DNA from: JAMOAD01 sp023621955
Lineage (GTDB): Bacteria; Acidobacteriota; Aminicenantia; JAMOAD01
Direction: 5' to 3'
DNA length: 64,000 bases
NCBI GenBank assembly: GCA_035403085.1
Contig: DAONEM010000002.1
Location: forward strand, 72,584 to 136,583
Translations under genes and position numbers: made by a program
In this document: piece by piece, positions 41,712 to 50,050 of the stretch
Layout of the letters: each line of letters begins with the position of its first letter
Numbering within the stretch: the first letter of the stretch is position 1
Notes under the pieces: generated by a model
Databases searched by the model: none
What the model was told of the DNA's origin: nothing
The model's input: the letters and a program-made list of their open reading frames with translations, nothing else

Positions 41712-42325
41712 CGAGAGGGCTCATCGGTGTTCTTCTCTCCGGAAGGGGATCCAACTTCAAGGCTATCCTGGAAGGGTGCCGAAGGGGAGAGATTCCAGGG
41801 ACCATCGGCATCGTCATCTCCGATAACCCGAACGCCCAGGGGCTTGAGATCGCGCGCCAGGCCGGAATCCCGGCGGTGGCCCTTGATCCGGCCTTGAAAC
41901 GCAAAGAGCGGAACGAAAGGATCGCCGAACTGCTGAGGGAGTGTGGTGTCGAACTCGTCTGCCTGGCTGGGTACATGAGGATTCTCGGGCCCGAGGTGGT
42001 CAACCTCTTCCCCGGAAGGGTTCTTAACGTTCATCCGGCCCTGCTCCCCGCATTTCCGGGTCTGGAGGCTCAGAGGCAGGCCTTGGAGTACGGAGTCCGC
42101 TTCGCCGGATGCACCGTTCACTTCGTGGATAACGAGTTGGATCACGGGCCCATCGTCCTCCAGGCGGTGGTGCCGGTGGAAGAGGGGGATACCGAGGAGA
42201 CTCTTTCGGCTCGGATTCTGGAACAGGAACACCGGGTGTACCCCGAGGCGGTTCGCCTCTTTCTCCAGGGGCTCCTCTGTTTAGAGGGGCGGCGGGTCCG
42301 GATTCTCCCACCCCCTAGGGGTTGA
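41708..42325 (+). CDS. purN: Phosphoribosylglycinamide formyltransferase PurN
   Basis: 205 aa. It transfers the formyl group of 10-formyl-THF to GAR in purine synthesis. Motifs: LLSGRGSNF (about 9), ISDNPNAQGLEIA (about 37), LAGYMRIL (about 85), and VLNVHPALLPAFPG (about 104), which carries the active-site Asn and His. The downstream Asp in NELDHGPI is present. Its cofactor could come from the Fhs encoded at 4.4 kb. Confidence 0.95.
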   Translation: MTRGLIGVLLSGRGSNFKAILEGCRRGEIPGTIGIVISDNPNAQGLEIARQAGIPAVALDPALKRKERNERIAELLRECGVELVCLAGYMRILGPEVVNLFPGRVLNVHPALLPAFPGLEAQRQALEYGVRFAGCTVHFVDNELDHGPIVLQAVVPVEEGDTEETLSARILEQEHRVYPEAVRLFLQGLLCLEGRRVRILPPPRG

Positions 42326-42381
42326 AAAGAGAGGGGAAAAAAGGTAAAGAGAAGGTTATCCCCTTGGAGAGAGTGCCTTCT

Positions 42382-43572
42382 ATGGTTGCTGAAAAGAGAG
42401 AGAGTCTTGCCGGAAGCGGAACCGCGGGTTTTGCTTCGACAAAGAAGCCGAGAATTCTTTTTCTCGACCTTCTCAGAGGCTTGGCCATGGTTGTGATGAT
42501 AGAGGTTCACATGGTGAACAGCCTCCTCAACCCGGCCTATCGGGGAAGCTCATGGTTCCCGGTTCTCGACTTCGTTAACGGGCTTGTCGCCCCGACCTTC
42601 CTCTTCGTTTCCGGGGCGGTGTTCGCCTTTGTCTCCGAACGGAAGAGACCCTCTTTCCTCAACTTTGGGCCGGAGTTTTGGAAACAGGTCACAAGGATCG
42701 TCTTTATCCTCTTCCTCGGGTATACGCTCAGGCTTCCTTACTTCTCCTGGAGGAACCTCTCCCGGGCCAGGCCGGAGAGGCTGGCCCAGCTCTGGAGAGT
42801 CGACGTCCTCCAGTGCATAGCCGTTGGGCTGACCCTTCTCTTCCTCCTCTGCCTACTCTTGCGTAGCGGCCGAAACTACCGGAGGGCGCTGGCCGTTCTG
42901 GGTTTCATGACCCTCCTCATCTCGCCTTGGGCCTGGAGCGTGAACGGCCCATACCTTCTTCCACTCCCTTTGGCGGGGTACCTTAACCCCCAGAGAGGTT
43001 CCCTCTTCCCCCTCTTCCCTTGGATGGCCTTCATGTTCTTCGGGGGACTCTTCGGTGCCCTCCTCGGTGAGGCGAGAAGGGAGGAGAGGGAGGAGGAGTT
43101 CTTCAAGAGGCTCTTGTTCCTCTCGGGAGGGTTGATCCTTGTGGGAGGCCTTTTCATGCGCCCTTTCCTCAACCCTCAGCCGCTCTTCGCCCCCTCCCGG
43201 CCCAACTACTTCTTCTTTCTCCTCAGGTTGGGCCTGGTGCTTCTTCTGGCGGCCTCCTGCTGGCTCTTTGAGAGAAAGAGGGGCCTCAACTCCCGTTCCC
43301 TTCTGATGGCGGCAAGCGCGGAGTCGCTGACGGTCTACTACTTTCACATCCAGCTGATGAACCGGAAGCTCCTGATGGGGCGAAGTCTTGTTTCGAGAAT
43401 GAAACATACCACTCCCCCTCTCACCCTTGCTCTCCTGACCCTCCTCTTGATCGGGATTATGCTTCTCTGGGCCTTTCTCTGGAACAGGTACAAGGAGAGG
43501 GATCCCCGAAAGGCCCTCTTGACGGCGCGAGGGGTCATGGTTCTGGCCGCACTTGTCTTCTTTTTCGGGTAA
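42382..43572 (+). CDS. Membrane acyltransferase of HGSNAT/DUF1624-DUF5009 type
   Basis: 396 aa from the ATG at 42382; a TTG at 42322 overlapping the purN stop would add 20 residues. The protein has about 10 hydrophobic helices. The N-terminal RILFLDLLRGLAMVVMIEVHMVN with the conserved Asp, Arg and His fits the heparan-alpha-glucosaminide N-acetyltransferase-like family, which passes acetyl groups across membranes to sugars. The last third ends with YYFHIQLMNRK. An unusually long hydrophilic N-terminus precedes the first helix. It may modify surface or peptidoglycan sugars; substrate unknown. Confidence 0.78.
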   Translation: MVAEKRESLAGSGTAGFASTKKPRILFLDLLRGLAMVVMIEVHMVNSLLNPAYRGSSWFPVLDFVNGLVAPTFLFVSGAVFAFVSERKRPSFLNFGPEFWKQVTRIVFILFLGYTLRLPYFSWRNLSRARPERLAQLWRVDVLQCIAVGLTLLFLLCLLLRSGRNYRRALAVLGFMTLLISPWAWSVNGPYLLPLPLAGYLNPQRGSLFPLFPWMAFMFFGGLFGALLGEARREEREEEFFKRLLFLSGGLILVGGLFMRPFLNPQPLFAPSRPNYFFFLLRLGLVLLLAASCWLFERKRGLNSRSLLMAASAESLTVYYFHIQLMNRKLLMGRSLVSRMKHTTPPLTLALLTLLLIGIMLLWAFLWNRYKERDPRKALLTARGVMVLAALVFFFG

Positions 43573-43620
43573 GCCCCCTCTCCCTGGGTATGGTAAACTA
43601 TAGTCACATCCGATAAGAGA

Positions 43621-46600
43621 ATGGAAAAATCGAAGAACCGTATCCTCCGTGAGGGAGCCGTCATTGCCGTCGGCACCTTGATCACCCGGGCCCTGGGGTT
43701 TATCAGGGAGATTCTCGCGGCCTTCTACTTCGGGAGCGGGGCAGTCTACGACGCGTTCGTCGTCGCTTTCGCCGTTCCCAACCTCTTCCGGGGAATCGCC
43801 GGAGAGGAGATGTTCGAGAGGGCCTTTCTCCCTCCCTTCAAGAGGATGAGGGGAGAGGGGAGGTCCGAGACGGCCCGGCGGTTTCTCTTCTCCATACTTG
43901 TCATCTCGACGGTGGTCGTCCTTCTCTTTACCCTTCTGGCCTTTCTTTTCGCCCCCTCGCTGGTCCACTTCCTCGCTCCCGGAATGAAGGGGGAGACCTT
44001 TCTACAGGCCCTTCGACTCTCCAAGGTTCTTCTTCCCTTCCTGCTTCTCATTAGCCTGGCCTCTCTGGCCGGGGCCCTTCTGCTCTTCTCCGGCCGGAGT
44101 CTCCTTTACGGGCTGGCCCCGGGAGTCGCCAACGGGGCGCTCATCCTCTACGTTTTTCTCTTCCAGAGGAGTCAGGGGATCCTCTCCATGGCGGTAGCCG
44201 AGCTTCTGGGTGCCCTGGCATCCCTTCTTTTCATGGTCCCGGCGGTCATGAAGATTCTGAGGGAGCTCAAACGGGAGGGAGGAGGGGGGAGAGAACCTTC
44301 CCGGGCGGTCACCCGTTCTTTTCGGGAGGGTGGTCATATCTTCTGCTCCTCTCTGATCAACAAAGGTGTAGAGGTTGTCGACCGGGTCGTTGCCTCCCTG
44401 ATCGGGACCGGAGCGATCTCCTCCCTTTGGTATAGCTTCAGGATCACCCAGCTTCCCTTGGCGATTCTCTCCCTCTCCCTGACCAGGGGGATCGCCCCTC
44501 AACTCTCTCAGATGAAGGGCGAGAAGAACAGGAAGGGGTTCAGGGAGTTGGTCCAATACGGCTTTGATCTGAACCTTTTCGCCATGGTTCCTACTACCAT
44601 CTTCTTCCTCGTCTTCGCCCCGGACATCGTCGCCCTCTTCTACCGTCGGGGAGCCTTCGGGCAGAGAGACGTTCAGGAGACCGCCCTCGCCTTTTTCTTC
44701 TACGCCTTCGCCCTTCTCCCCCTGGGCATCGTGACCTTCCTTGGGCGTGTCTATTCGGCCCTGGAGGACAATAAACTCCCCCTCATGGCGGCTCTGGTCG
44801 GAGGCGGCGTCAACGTCGCCTGTAAGGTGCTCCTCTACAAGACTCCCCTTCGGCAAGGGGGGAACGCCCTGGCGACCGCCATCGGTTTCTTCCTCAGCGC
44901 CTCGATTCTTCTCATCGCCCTGAAGAGGTACAGGATGCCCCTCAACGGCAGAAATGTTCTCCGCTCCTTGGGCCGTCTCACCGTGGCCCTCTCACTCTTC
45001 CTCCCCGTTCTCCTTCTCGGTCGACTCCTGATCTCTCCGAAGGCTCCCTTCCTCACCCTGGCTCTCCGGCTTGGAGTGACCGCCTTCGCGGCCTTCGGGC
45101 TCTACGGCCTGCTGGTTTATGGCTTTCTCCGTGACCGTTCTCCGGGTCCACGCAGGGTGGTCTTGACCGGCGGAGGGACCGGAGGCCATGTCTACCCGTC
45201 TCTGGCGCTCTGGACTCTCCTCAAGGAGAGAGGACTCGCCCAGGAGGCCCTCTTCCTGGGTATTCCCGGCCGTGCGGAGGAGGCCATCGTCCCCAGAAGC
45301 GGTGTCCCTCTCAAGTTCATTCGCTCGGCGCCTCTGGCTTCTGGCTCCCCCCTCCAAAAGATCGGTTCCCTCTTCGTGATCCTTCAGGGGACGCTTCTCT
45401 CCCTGGTGCACATCTGGAGGTTCAAGCCCCATATGGTGGTGGCCACGGGGGGCTACGTCTCCGCTCCGGTGATCTTCGCCGCCGCCCTCCTCCGTCCTGT
45501 CCTGAAGTTGAAGATCATCGTCGAGGAGCAGAACCTTGTCCCGGGACTTCTCAACAACCTTGCCTCTCTGGTGGCCGACCTCCTTCTGGTCAACTTCAAG
45601 GAGACCGCCTACTTCCTCTGGAGCAACCGGTGTGTCTACGCCGGTTACCCTGTTCGGCCCGAGTACGGTCGTGGGGAGAGCCGACGGGAGGCGCGGGCAA
45701 AGTTGGGGATACCGGAGGAGGCCTTCTTGGTCCTCGTCTCCGGCGGTTCTTTAGGGGCCAGGACGATCAACCGCAGGGTCGCCTCCTCCCTTCCCTCCCT
45801 GAGCGGCTATGGGAACCTCCGTATCGTCCACTCTACAGGGTTGAAAGAGGATGAGTACTACTCGGCCTTCTCCGATACCCTGGCGCAAATCCCCCCCAGC
45901 CCTCTCTACAGGCGTGGGAGAGAGGAGGGTTCCCTGGAGAGGGTGGATGGAGAGCCCTTTTACCAGGCCAAACCCTACCTTCACGATATCATCGACTACC
46001 AGAGGGCGGCGGATCTGGTGATCAGCCGCGCCGGTGCTGGGAGTCTAGCGGAGATCACCGCCCTTGGGAGGGCCGCGATCCTCGTTCCCAAGAGGGGATT
46101 GCCGGGAAACCATCAGGAGCTGAACGCCATTGCCGTCGGCGAACAGGACGGCGCCGAGGTTCTCTTCGAGAGGAGGGACCCGTTGACCGGGGAAGAGTAC
46201 CTGGAGGAGGGGGAGTTCCTCCGCCTCGTCGATCTGCTCTACGGGGACGGGGAGAGGAGGAAGAGGCTTGAGGAGGGCGCGGGAAGGTTGTTCTACCGTC
46301 AAGCCTCCGAGACGATCGCCTCCGTGGTCGGAAGGGTTCTGGAGGAGCGATCGGTTTCCACCATCGAAGAGTCGGTGGAGCCGAACTTCGTCAAGTTCCA
46401 GCGGCAGTTCGACAGCCTCATTCTCTACTTGGACAGGATCTTTGCCTCCAAGGGGAAGGAGAACCTCTACTGCCGCTTCTACAACATCCAAGTGGAGGAG
46501 GCTCTCAGGAGCGACAGGTTCGAAAGGCTGAACAACGGGATCAAACTCGCGGGGGCCCTGAGGAGGGAAGACCTTTTCCCGGTTCTCTACGAGAACTACT

Positions 46601-47115
46601 CCCGGTACAGCGGCTTTCTGAGGCGCAACACTCTGATCGCCTTGGGGAAGTCGGAACACTACCACCCGGAGTTTTTGAAATACGTGAAATTGGGGATGGG
46701 GGATAACTACTACGAGGTACGCCGGGAGGCGGTCTCACTCTTCCGCCGCTTCCACGTGGAACTCTCCCAGGATCAGGAGATCCGGAACCGGGTCTTACGA
46801 CTCTTGGGCCAGCGCTGGGAGAGCTTCGAAGTCAAACAGGAGGCACTCAAGGCCGCGGCCCTCTTCCTCTCCCAGGAGGAGTACCTTCGCCTGACCCGAC
46901 CCTTCCTGGCGTCGAGAAACATCCGTCTCCGAGAGGCTCTCCTGGAGAGCCTGGACCGCGCCGTCAGGGATGGACGGTTTCTGGATAAGGAGCCCCTCTC
47001 CCTCTTCCTCAAAGACATGCTGATCACCACTTCGGAGTTTAAACCCGAATTCCGAGTCAGGGAGAGGTACCTACGGGTGGTGCAGCACTTGGAGGAGAGA
47101 GCGACCCATGGTTGA
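43621..47115 (+). CDS. MurJ-MurG-HEAT fusion: lipid II flippase plus UDP-GlcNAc transferase
   Basis: 1164 aa in one uninterrupted frame. Residues 1 to about 505 are MurJ/MviN: ALGFIREILAAFYFG, FRGIAGEEMFERAFLPPF and about 14 membrane helices. Residues 511 to about 905 are a complete MurG: TGGGTGGHVYPSL (516-528), VVATGGYVSAPV, VEEQNLVPGLLNN, SRAGAGSLAEI and NHQELNA. Residues about 920-1164 are helical HEAT-like repeats. MurG makes lipid II on the inner face; MurJ exports it; joined, they could channel the lipid directly. No stop or SD lies at the junction; a lone GTG at codon 513 could in principle start a separate MurG. mraY overlaps the end by 8 nt. Confidence 0.93.
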   Translation: MEKSKNRILREGAVIAVGTLITRALGFIREILAAFYFGSGAVYDAFVVAFAVPNLFRGIAGEEMFERAFLPPFKRMRGEGRSETARRFLFSILVISTVVVLLFTLLAFLFAPSLVHFLAPGMKGETFLQALRLSKVLLPFLLLISLASLAGALLLFSGRSLLYGLAPGVANGALILYVFLFQRSQGILSMAVAELLGALASLLFMVPAVMKILRELKREGGGGREPSRAVTRSFREGGHIFCSSLINKGVEVVDRVVASLIGTGAISSLWYSFRITQLPLAILSLSLTRGIAPQLSQMKGEKNRKGFRELVQYGFDLNLFAMVPTTIFFLVFAPDIVALFYRRGAFGQRDVQETALAFFFYAFALLPLGIVTFLGRVYSALEDNKLPLMAALVGGGVNVACKVLLYKTPLRQGGNALATAIGFFLSASILLIALKRYRMPLNGRNVLRSLGRLTVALSLFLPVLLLGRLLISPKAPFLTLALRLGVTAFAAFGLYGLLVYGFLRDRSPGPRRVVLTGGGTGGHVYPSLALWTLLKERGLAQEALFLGIPGRAEEAIVPRSGVPLKFIRSAPLASGSPLQKIGSLFVILQGTLLSLVHIWRFKPHMVVATGGYVSAPVIFAAALLRPVLKLKIIVEEQNLVPGLLNNLASLVADLLLVNFKETAYFLWSNRCVYAGYPVRPEYGRGESRREARAKLGIPEEAFLVLVSGGSLGARTINRRVASSLPSLSGYGNLRIVHSTGLKEDEYYSAFSDTLAQIPPSPLYRRGREEGSLERVDGEPFYQAKPYLHDIIDYQRAADLVISRAGAGSLAEITALGRAAILVPKRGLPGNHQELNAIAVGEQDGAEVLFERRDPLTGEEYLEEGEFLRLVDLLYGDGERRKRLEEGAGRLFYRQASETIASVVGRVLEERSVSTIEESVEPNFVKFQRQFDSLILYLDRIFASKGKENLYCRFYNIQVEEALRSDRFERLNNGIKLAGALRREDLFPVLYENYSRYSGFLRRNTLIALGKSEHYHPEFLKYVKLGMGDNYYEVRREAVSLFRRFHVELSQDQEIRNRVLRLLGQRWESFEVKQEALKAAALFLSQEEYLRLTRPFLASRNIRLREALLESLDRAVRDGRFLDKEPLSLFLKDMLITTSEFKPEFRVRERYLRVVQHLEERATHG

Positions 47116-48214
47116 GCTGATCATCAGACTTCTTCAGTCCTCGGGGATCGATTACGGCTTCTTCCGGCTCATCAACTACCTCACCTTCCGAGCCCTCATG
47201 GGGATGGCGACGGCCCTCCTCTTCTGCTTCCTCTTCGGTTTCCGTTTCATCCTCTTCCTCTACCGCAAGAAGTTCAGGGACACCTCAGGGGAGACTCTCT
47301 CCATCAACGCCTACTCCAAGCGGGGAACCCCGACCGCAGGCGGCCTCCTGATCCTGTCGGCGACCCTCTTCTCCCTGATCCTCTGGGGAAGTTGGGAGAA
47401 CCGTTTCCTCCACGTGTTGGTGATCGGTTACATCTACCTCACCTTCGTCGGGTTCTTGGACGACTTTCAGAAGACCCGTTTCAAATCCTCTCTCTCCGGG
47501 TTAAGCCAGATGGGGAAGACCCTCCTTCTGCTTCTCTTCCTCGTTCCTTACGGCCTCTTCTTTCTCTCCCCCTGGAATCCCGTCCCGGAAGTCATCCGGA
47601 CCCAGATCTTCATCCCCTTCTACAAGCATCCGGTCCTGGAGCTGACGCCCTTGGCCTTCTTCCTCTTCCTGGTCTTCGCCATGTTCTCCATCATCAACGC
47701 CGTGAACATCACCGATGGCATGGATGGGCTCCTTGGAACGACCTCCATCCTCTCCATCGGTGTCTACTCCTTCTTCTCCTACATCGTCGGGAACGCCATC
47801 GCCGCGGGTCACTACATCTTCCCCTTCATCCGGGGAAGCGGAGAGATCGCCGTCTTCGGGGCGACTCTCATCGGGGGGATCATGGGCTTCCTCTGGTATA
47901 ACACCTATCCCGCGGAGGTCTTCATGGGGGACACCGGTTCCCTCGGCATCGGAGGGGCCTTGGCGATGATGGCCTTCTTCACGAAGCAGGAGATGCTGTT
48001 CCCTCTGGTTGGCGGGGTCTTCCTCCTGGAGATCTTCACCTCCTTGATCCAGGAGAAAGTCGGCTACAGGATGCACCGGAGGCTTGTTTACCGCGCCCCT
48101 TTTCACCACTCCCTCACCCACCGGGGAACCGCGGAGCCTAAGGTTGTCATTCGCCTTGTGATCGTTGCCATCGTCCTCTCCCTCCTCTCCCTCCTCTCCC
48201 TGAAGGTGAGGTGA
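47108..48214 (+). CDS. mraY: Phospho-N-acetylmuramoyl-pentapeptide transferase MraY
   Basis: 368 aa with about 10 membrane helices. It makes lipid I from UDP-MurNAc-pentapeptide and undecaprenyl phosphate. The family signatures are all present: SKRGTPTAGGL (about 70), DDFQK (about 118), NAVNITDGMDGL (about 198), FMGDTGSLGIGG (about 273) and FHHSLTHRG near 332. The ATG at 47108 has GGAGGAG about 9 nt upstream and overlaps the MurJ-MurG stop by 8 nt. Lipid I synthesis, conversion to lipid II and flipping are thus encoded by two coupled genes. Confidence 0.96.
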   Translation: MVELIIRLLQSSGIDYGFFRLINYLTFRALMGMATALLFCFLFGFRFILFLYRKKFRDTSGETLSINAYSKRGTPTAGGLLILSATLFSLILWGSWENRFLHVLVIGYIYLTFVGFLDDFQKTRFKSSLSGLSQMGKTLLLLLFLVPYGLFFLSPWNPVPEVIRTQIFIPFYKHPVLELTPLAFFLFLVFAMFSIINAVNITDGMDGLLGTTSILSIGVYSFFSYIVGNAIAAGHYIFPFIRGSGEIAVFGATLIGGIMGFLWYNTYPAEVFMGDTGSLGIGGALAMMAFFTKQEMLFPLVGGVFLLEIFTSLIQEKVGYRMHRRLVYRAPFHHSLTHRGTAEPKVVIRLVIVAIVLSLLSLLSLKVR

Positions 48215-48333
48215 GAGCCCAAAACGGGAGGAATCTCCTTCGGTAGGAAAGAGAGGGAGTGCTCCTTTTAGGGAACAAGCGGACTCCCCTGAGCCAAAGC
48301 TTTGCAACAGGGAGCTGGAGTTTGGGAGGCGTC

Positions 48334-48434
48334 TNNNNNNNNNNNNNNNNNNNNNNNNNNNNNNNNNNNNNNNNNNNNNNNNNNNNNNNNNNNNNNNNNN
48401 NNNNNNNNNNNNNNNNNNNNNNNNNNNNNNNNNN
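48334..48434. other. Assembly gap (about 100 Ns) between mraY and thiE
   Basis: Undetermined bases remove the end of thiE and part of the convergent spacer. The known spacer at 48215-48333 contains no gene or RNA that I recognise. Confidence 0.97.
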
Positions 48435-49030
48435 AGCCTTTCACGAAACTCCGAGGCGGACCGGACGCGGCAGAGGGGGCGAACCGAGGAGAAGGCGGCG
48501 ACGCCCGTCGCGGCCACCCCGGGGAGGTTGGTCCCGTCCACTCCCCCCAAGGCCACCACCGGGAGCGCGGAGAGGGCGACGGCCTTGCCGAGGTTCTCCA
48601 CTCCCGTGACGGGGTCCGGGTTTGCCTTGGTTGTGGTTGGGTAGATGGGGCCGAACCCGATGTACTGGACGACCCCTTGAGGGAGGAGATTGGCCGTTAG
48701 GACCTGGGCGATGTTGTGGGTGGAGAGGCCCACCACCCCCTGTGGGAAGAGCCTCCGGGCCTCCCCGGGGGGGATGTCCCCTTGTCCCAGGTGGAGCCCG
48801 TCGGCCTTGCACAGCGAGGCGATGTCCGGACGGTCGTCGATGATGAGTTTCGTGGGGCTTCCGGCTGTGATCTCTCTCAACCGGCAGGCCAGTGAGAGAA
48901 GTTCCCGGTCGCCCAGGAACTTCTCCCGCAGTTGAAGAGAGAGAATCCCCTCTTCGACGCAGATTCTCGCGGCCTCTTCGTAGGGGATTTGCGGAGAAGA
49001 GAGGATGACGTAGAGCCCTTGAACGGTCAA
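48435..49030 (-). CDS. thiE: Thiamine-phosphate synthase, 3' end in assembly gap
   Basis: About 198 residues are visible; the family usually has about 210, so only a few residues and the stop lie in the gap. It joins HMP-PP and thiazole phosphate to form thiamine phosphate. Motifs include LQLREK (about 32), IIDDRPDIA (about 64), DGLHLGQGD (about 77), GPIYPTTTKA (about 127) and ALGGVDGTN (about 161). The start overlaps the thi4 stop by 4 nt. It is controlled with thi4 by the upstream TPP riboswitch. Confidence 0.92.
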
Positions 49031-49803
49031 GCTTCCCCCTTGGCCAGAGAGGCATCCATGAGCTCCGCCGCCTTGATCCCCGAAAGGAGCATTCCTCCGA
49101 AGATGGGACCCATCCTGGCGAATCCGAAGACCGCGTTGGCCGCCATGCCGGAGACGAAGAGGCCCGGGAAGACCTCCTTGGTCGCCTCCACCACCGCTCT
49201 CTCCCCCTCTTCCATCTCCAGGGAGCGCTCCCCCTCGACTCCTCCGGAGGGGGTGGAGAGGGTGATGTTGTTTTTCCTGACCAGGGTCTTCACGAGGTCC
49301 GCGGGGTGGCCTGTGGAGTCTAGAACAACCCTTGCGGAGACAACCAGGGGGTCAACGGGGAGGCCCGCCTTGACGACGGGGCTCCAGTTGACGACGACCC
49401 CCGCGACCCTTCCCCGGCGAAGGTGAAGGTCTTCGACGCTCTGACAGGTGAAGAGGGCTGTCCCATCGTGGGTGGCCCTCTGGATTAAAGCGGCGGTCAT
49501 CTCTATGGAATCGACCACCAGCAGACCCTCTTTCAGGGTATGCCGGACGCCTATCTCTTCAAGAAACGGGAGCAGCTCGGCCTGGAAGGGAATGCGGCTC
49601 ATGAGCATTCCCCCTCCCCACATCCCTCCGCCCGGGGCGAGGCTCCGTTCAAAGAGGGCGACCTTTCGGCCGCGCCTTGCCAATAGAGAGGCCGCCACCA
49701 GCCCGGATGGGCCTGCGCCGACGATGACGGCATCCGAGGCGAGGTGGTGGGAGAGTTTCTGGGTGTAAGATTCGACGATGGATCGGGTGACTCTATCTTC
49801 CAT
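49027..49803 (-). CDS. thi4: Thi4-type thiazole synthase with Pro at the sulfur-donor position
   Basis: 258 aa. The N-terminal dinucleotide fold reads DAVIVGAGPSGLVAA (24-38), with FERSLAPGGGMWGGG and GPIFGGMLLSG later. Thi4 makes the thiazole of thiamine from NAD and glycine. Yeast and plant enzymes use a suicide Cys before MDP; archaeal sulfide-using enzymes have His in GLHVDPL. Here the same place reads GLPVDPL, with Pro149 (codon CCC). It therefore cannot be a suicide enzyme and probably uses free sulfide. The ATG at 49803 has GAGGAGG upstream, which can be paired off by a hairpin in the leader. Confidence 0.93.
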   Translation of the reverse strand: MEDRVTRSIVESYTQKLSHHLASDAVIVGAGPSGLVAASLLARRGRKVALFERSLAPGGGMWGGGMLMSRIPFQAELLPFLEEIGVRHTLKEGLLVVDSIEMTAALIQRATHDGTALFTCQSVEDLHLRRGRVAGVVVNWSPVVKAGLPVDPLVVSARVVLDSTGHPADLVKTLVRKNNITLSTPSGGVEGERSLEMEEGERAVVEATKEVFPGLFVSGMAANAVFGFARMGPIFGGMLLSGIKAAELMDASLAKGEA

Positions 49804-49808
49804 GAAGA

Positions 49809-49831
49809 CCTCCTCGTTATGATCCAGGAGG
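49809..49831 (-). promoter_or_regulatory. SD-sequestering hairpin of the thi4 leader
   Basis: The thi4 SD AGGAGG (49814-49809) is exactly complementary to CCTCCT (49831-49826) with an 11-nt loop. This suggests that the riboswitch controls translation initiation. Confidence 0.55.
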
Positions 49832-49858
49832 GTAATGAGGGGGGGAGGTGATAAGGGG

Positions 49859-49935
49859 GTTCTCTCCCTACGCCGGCATTACCCGGTTCAGGTTCTTAGG
49901 GTATGATCTCAGCCTCGAAAGGCACCCCTGAGAAC
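49859..49935 (-). promoter_or_regulatory. TPP riboswitch (THI element)
   Basis: On the minus strand the conserved THI-box blocks appear in order: CAGGGGTGCC, GGCTGAGATCATACCC, GAACCTGAACCGGGTAATGCC and GTAGGGAGA. The closing helix P1 pairs GTTCTC (49935-49930) with GAGAAC (49864-49859). It binds thiamine pyrophosphate and represses thi4-thiE. A 5' hairpin (49936-49951, GGAGAC-GGAA-GTCTCC) starts right at the predicted +1. Confidence 0.97.
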
Positions 49936-49957
49936 GGAGACTTCCGTCTCCGCAGAG

Positions 49958-49986
49958 AGTATACACTTTTGGCTTTGGGAAGACAA
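49958..49986 (-). promoter_or_regulatory. Promoter of the thi4-thiE operon
   Basis: Minus strand: -35 TTGTCT (49986-49981), 17-nt spacer, -10 TATACT (49963-49958). +1 is 49951, the first G of the 5' hairpin ahead of the riboswitch. Confidence 0.75.
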
Positions 49987-50050
49987 CCGTCTGAAGAGGA
50001 GTCTGAAGGAGAAGAGGGGGAGTGAAGAGAGAATCAGAAGGGGCTTGAAC

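Noticed and set aside
48215..48333. Small RNA or riboswitch between mraY and the assembly gap
   Set aside because: Looked for known RNA motifs and terminators; only weak G/C-rich pairings are present and the region is cut by the gap.
47501..49030. Apparent 509-aa protein running from thiE through the N-run into mraY antisense
   Set aside because: The part after the gap is antisense to mraY, and the frame across the Ns is arbitrary. Only the thiE part is real.
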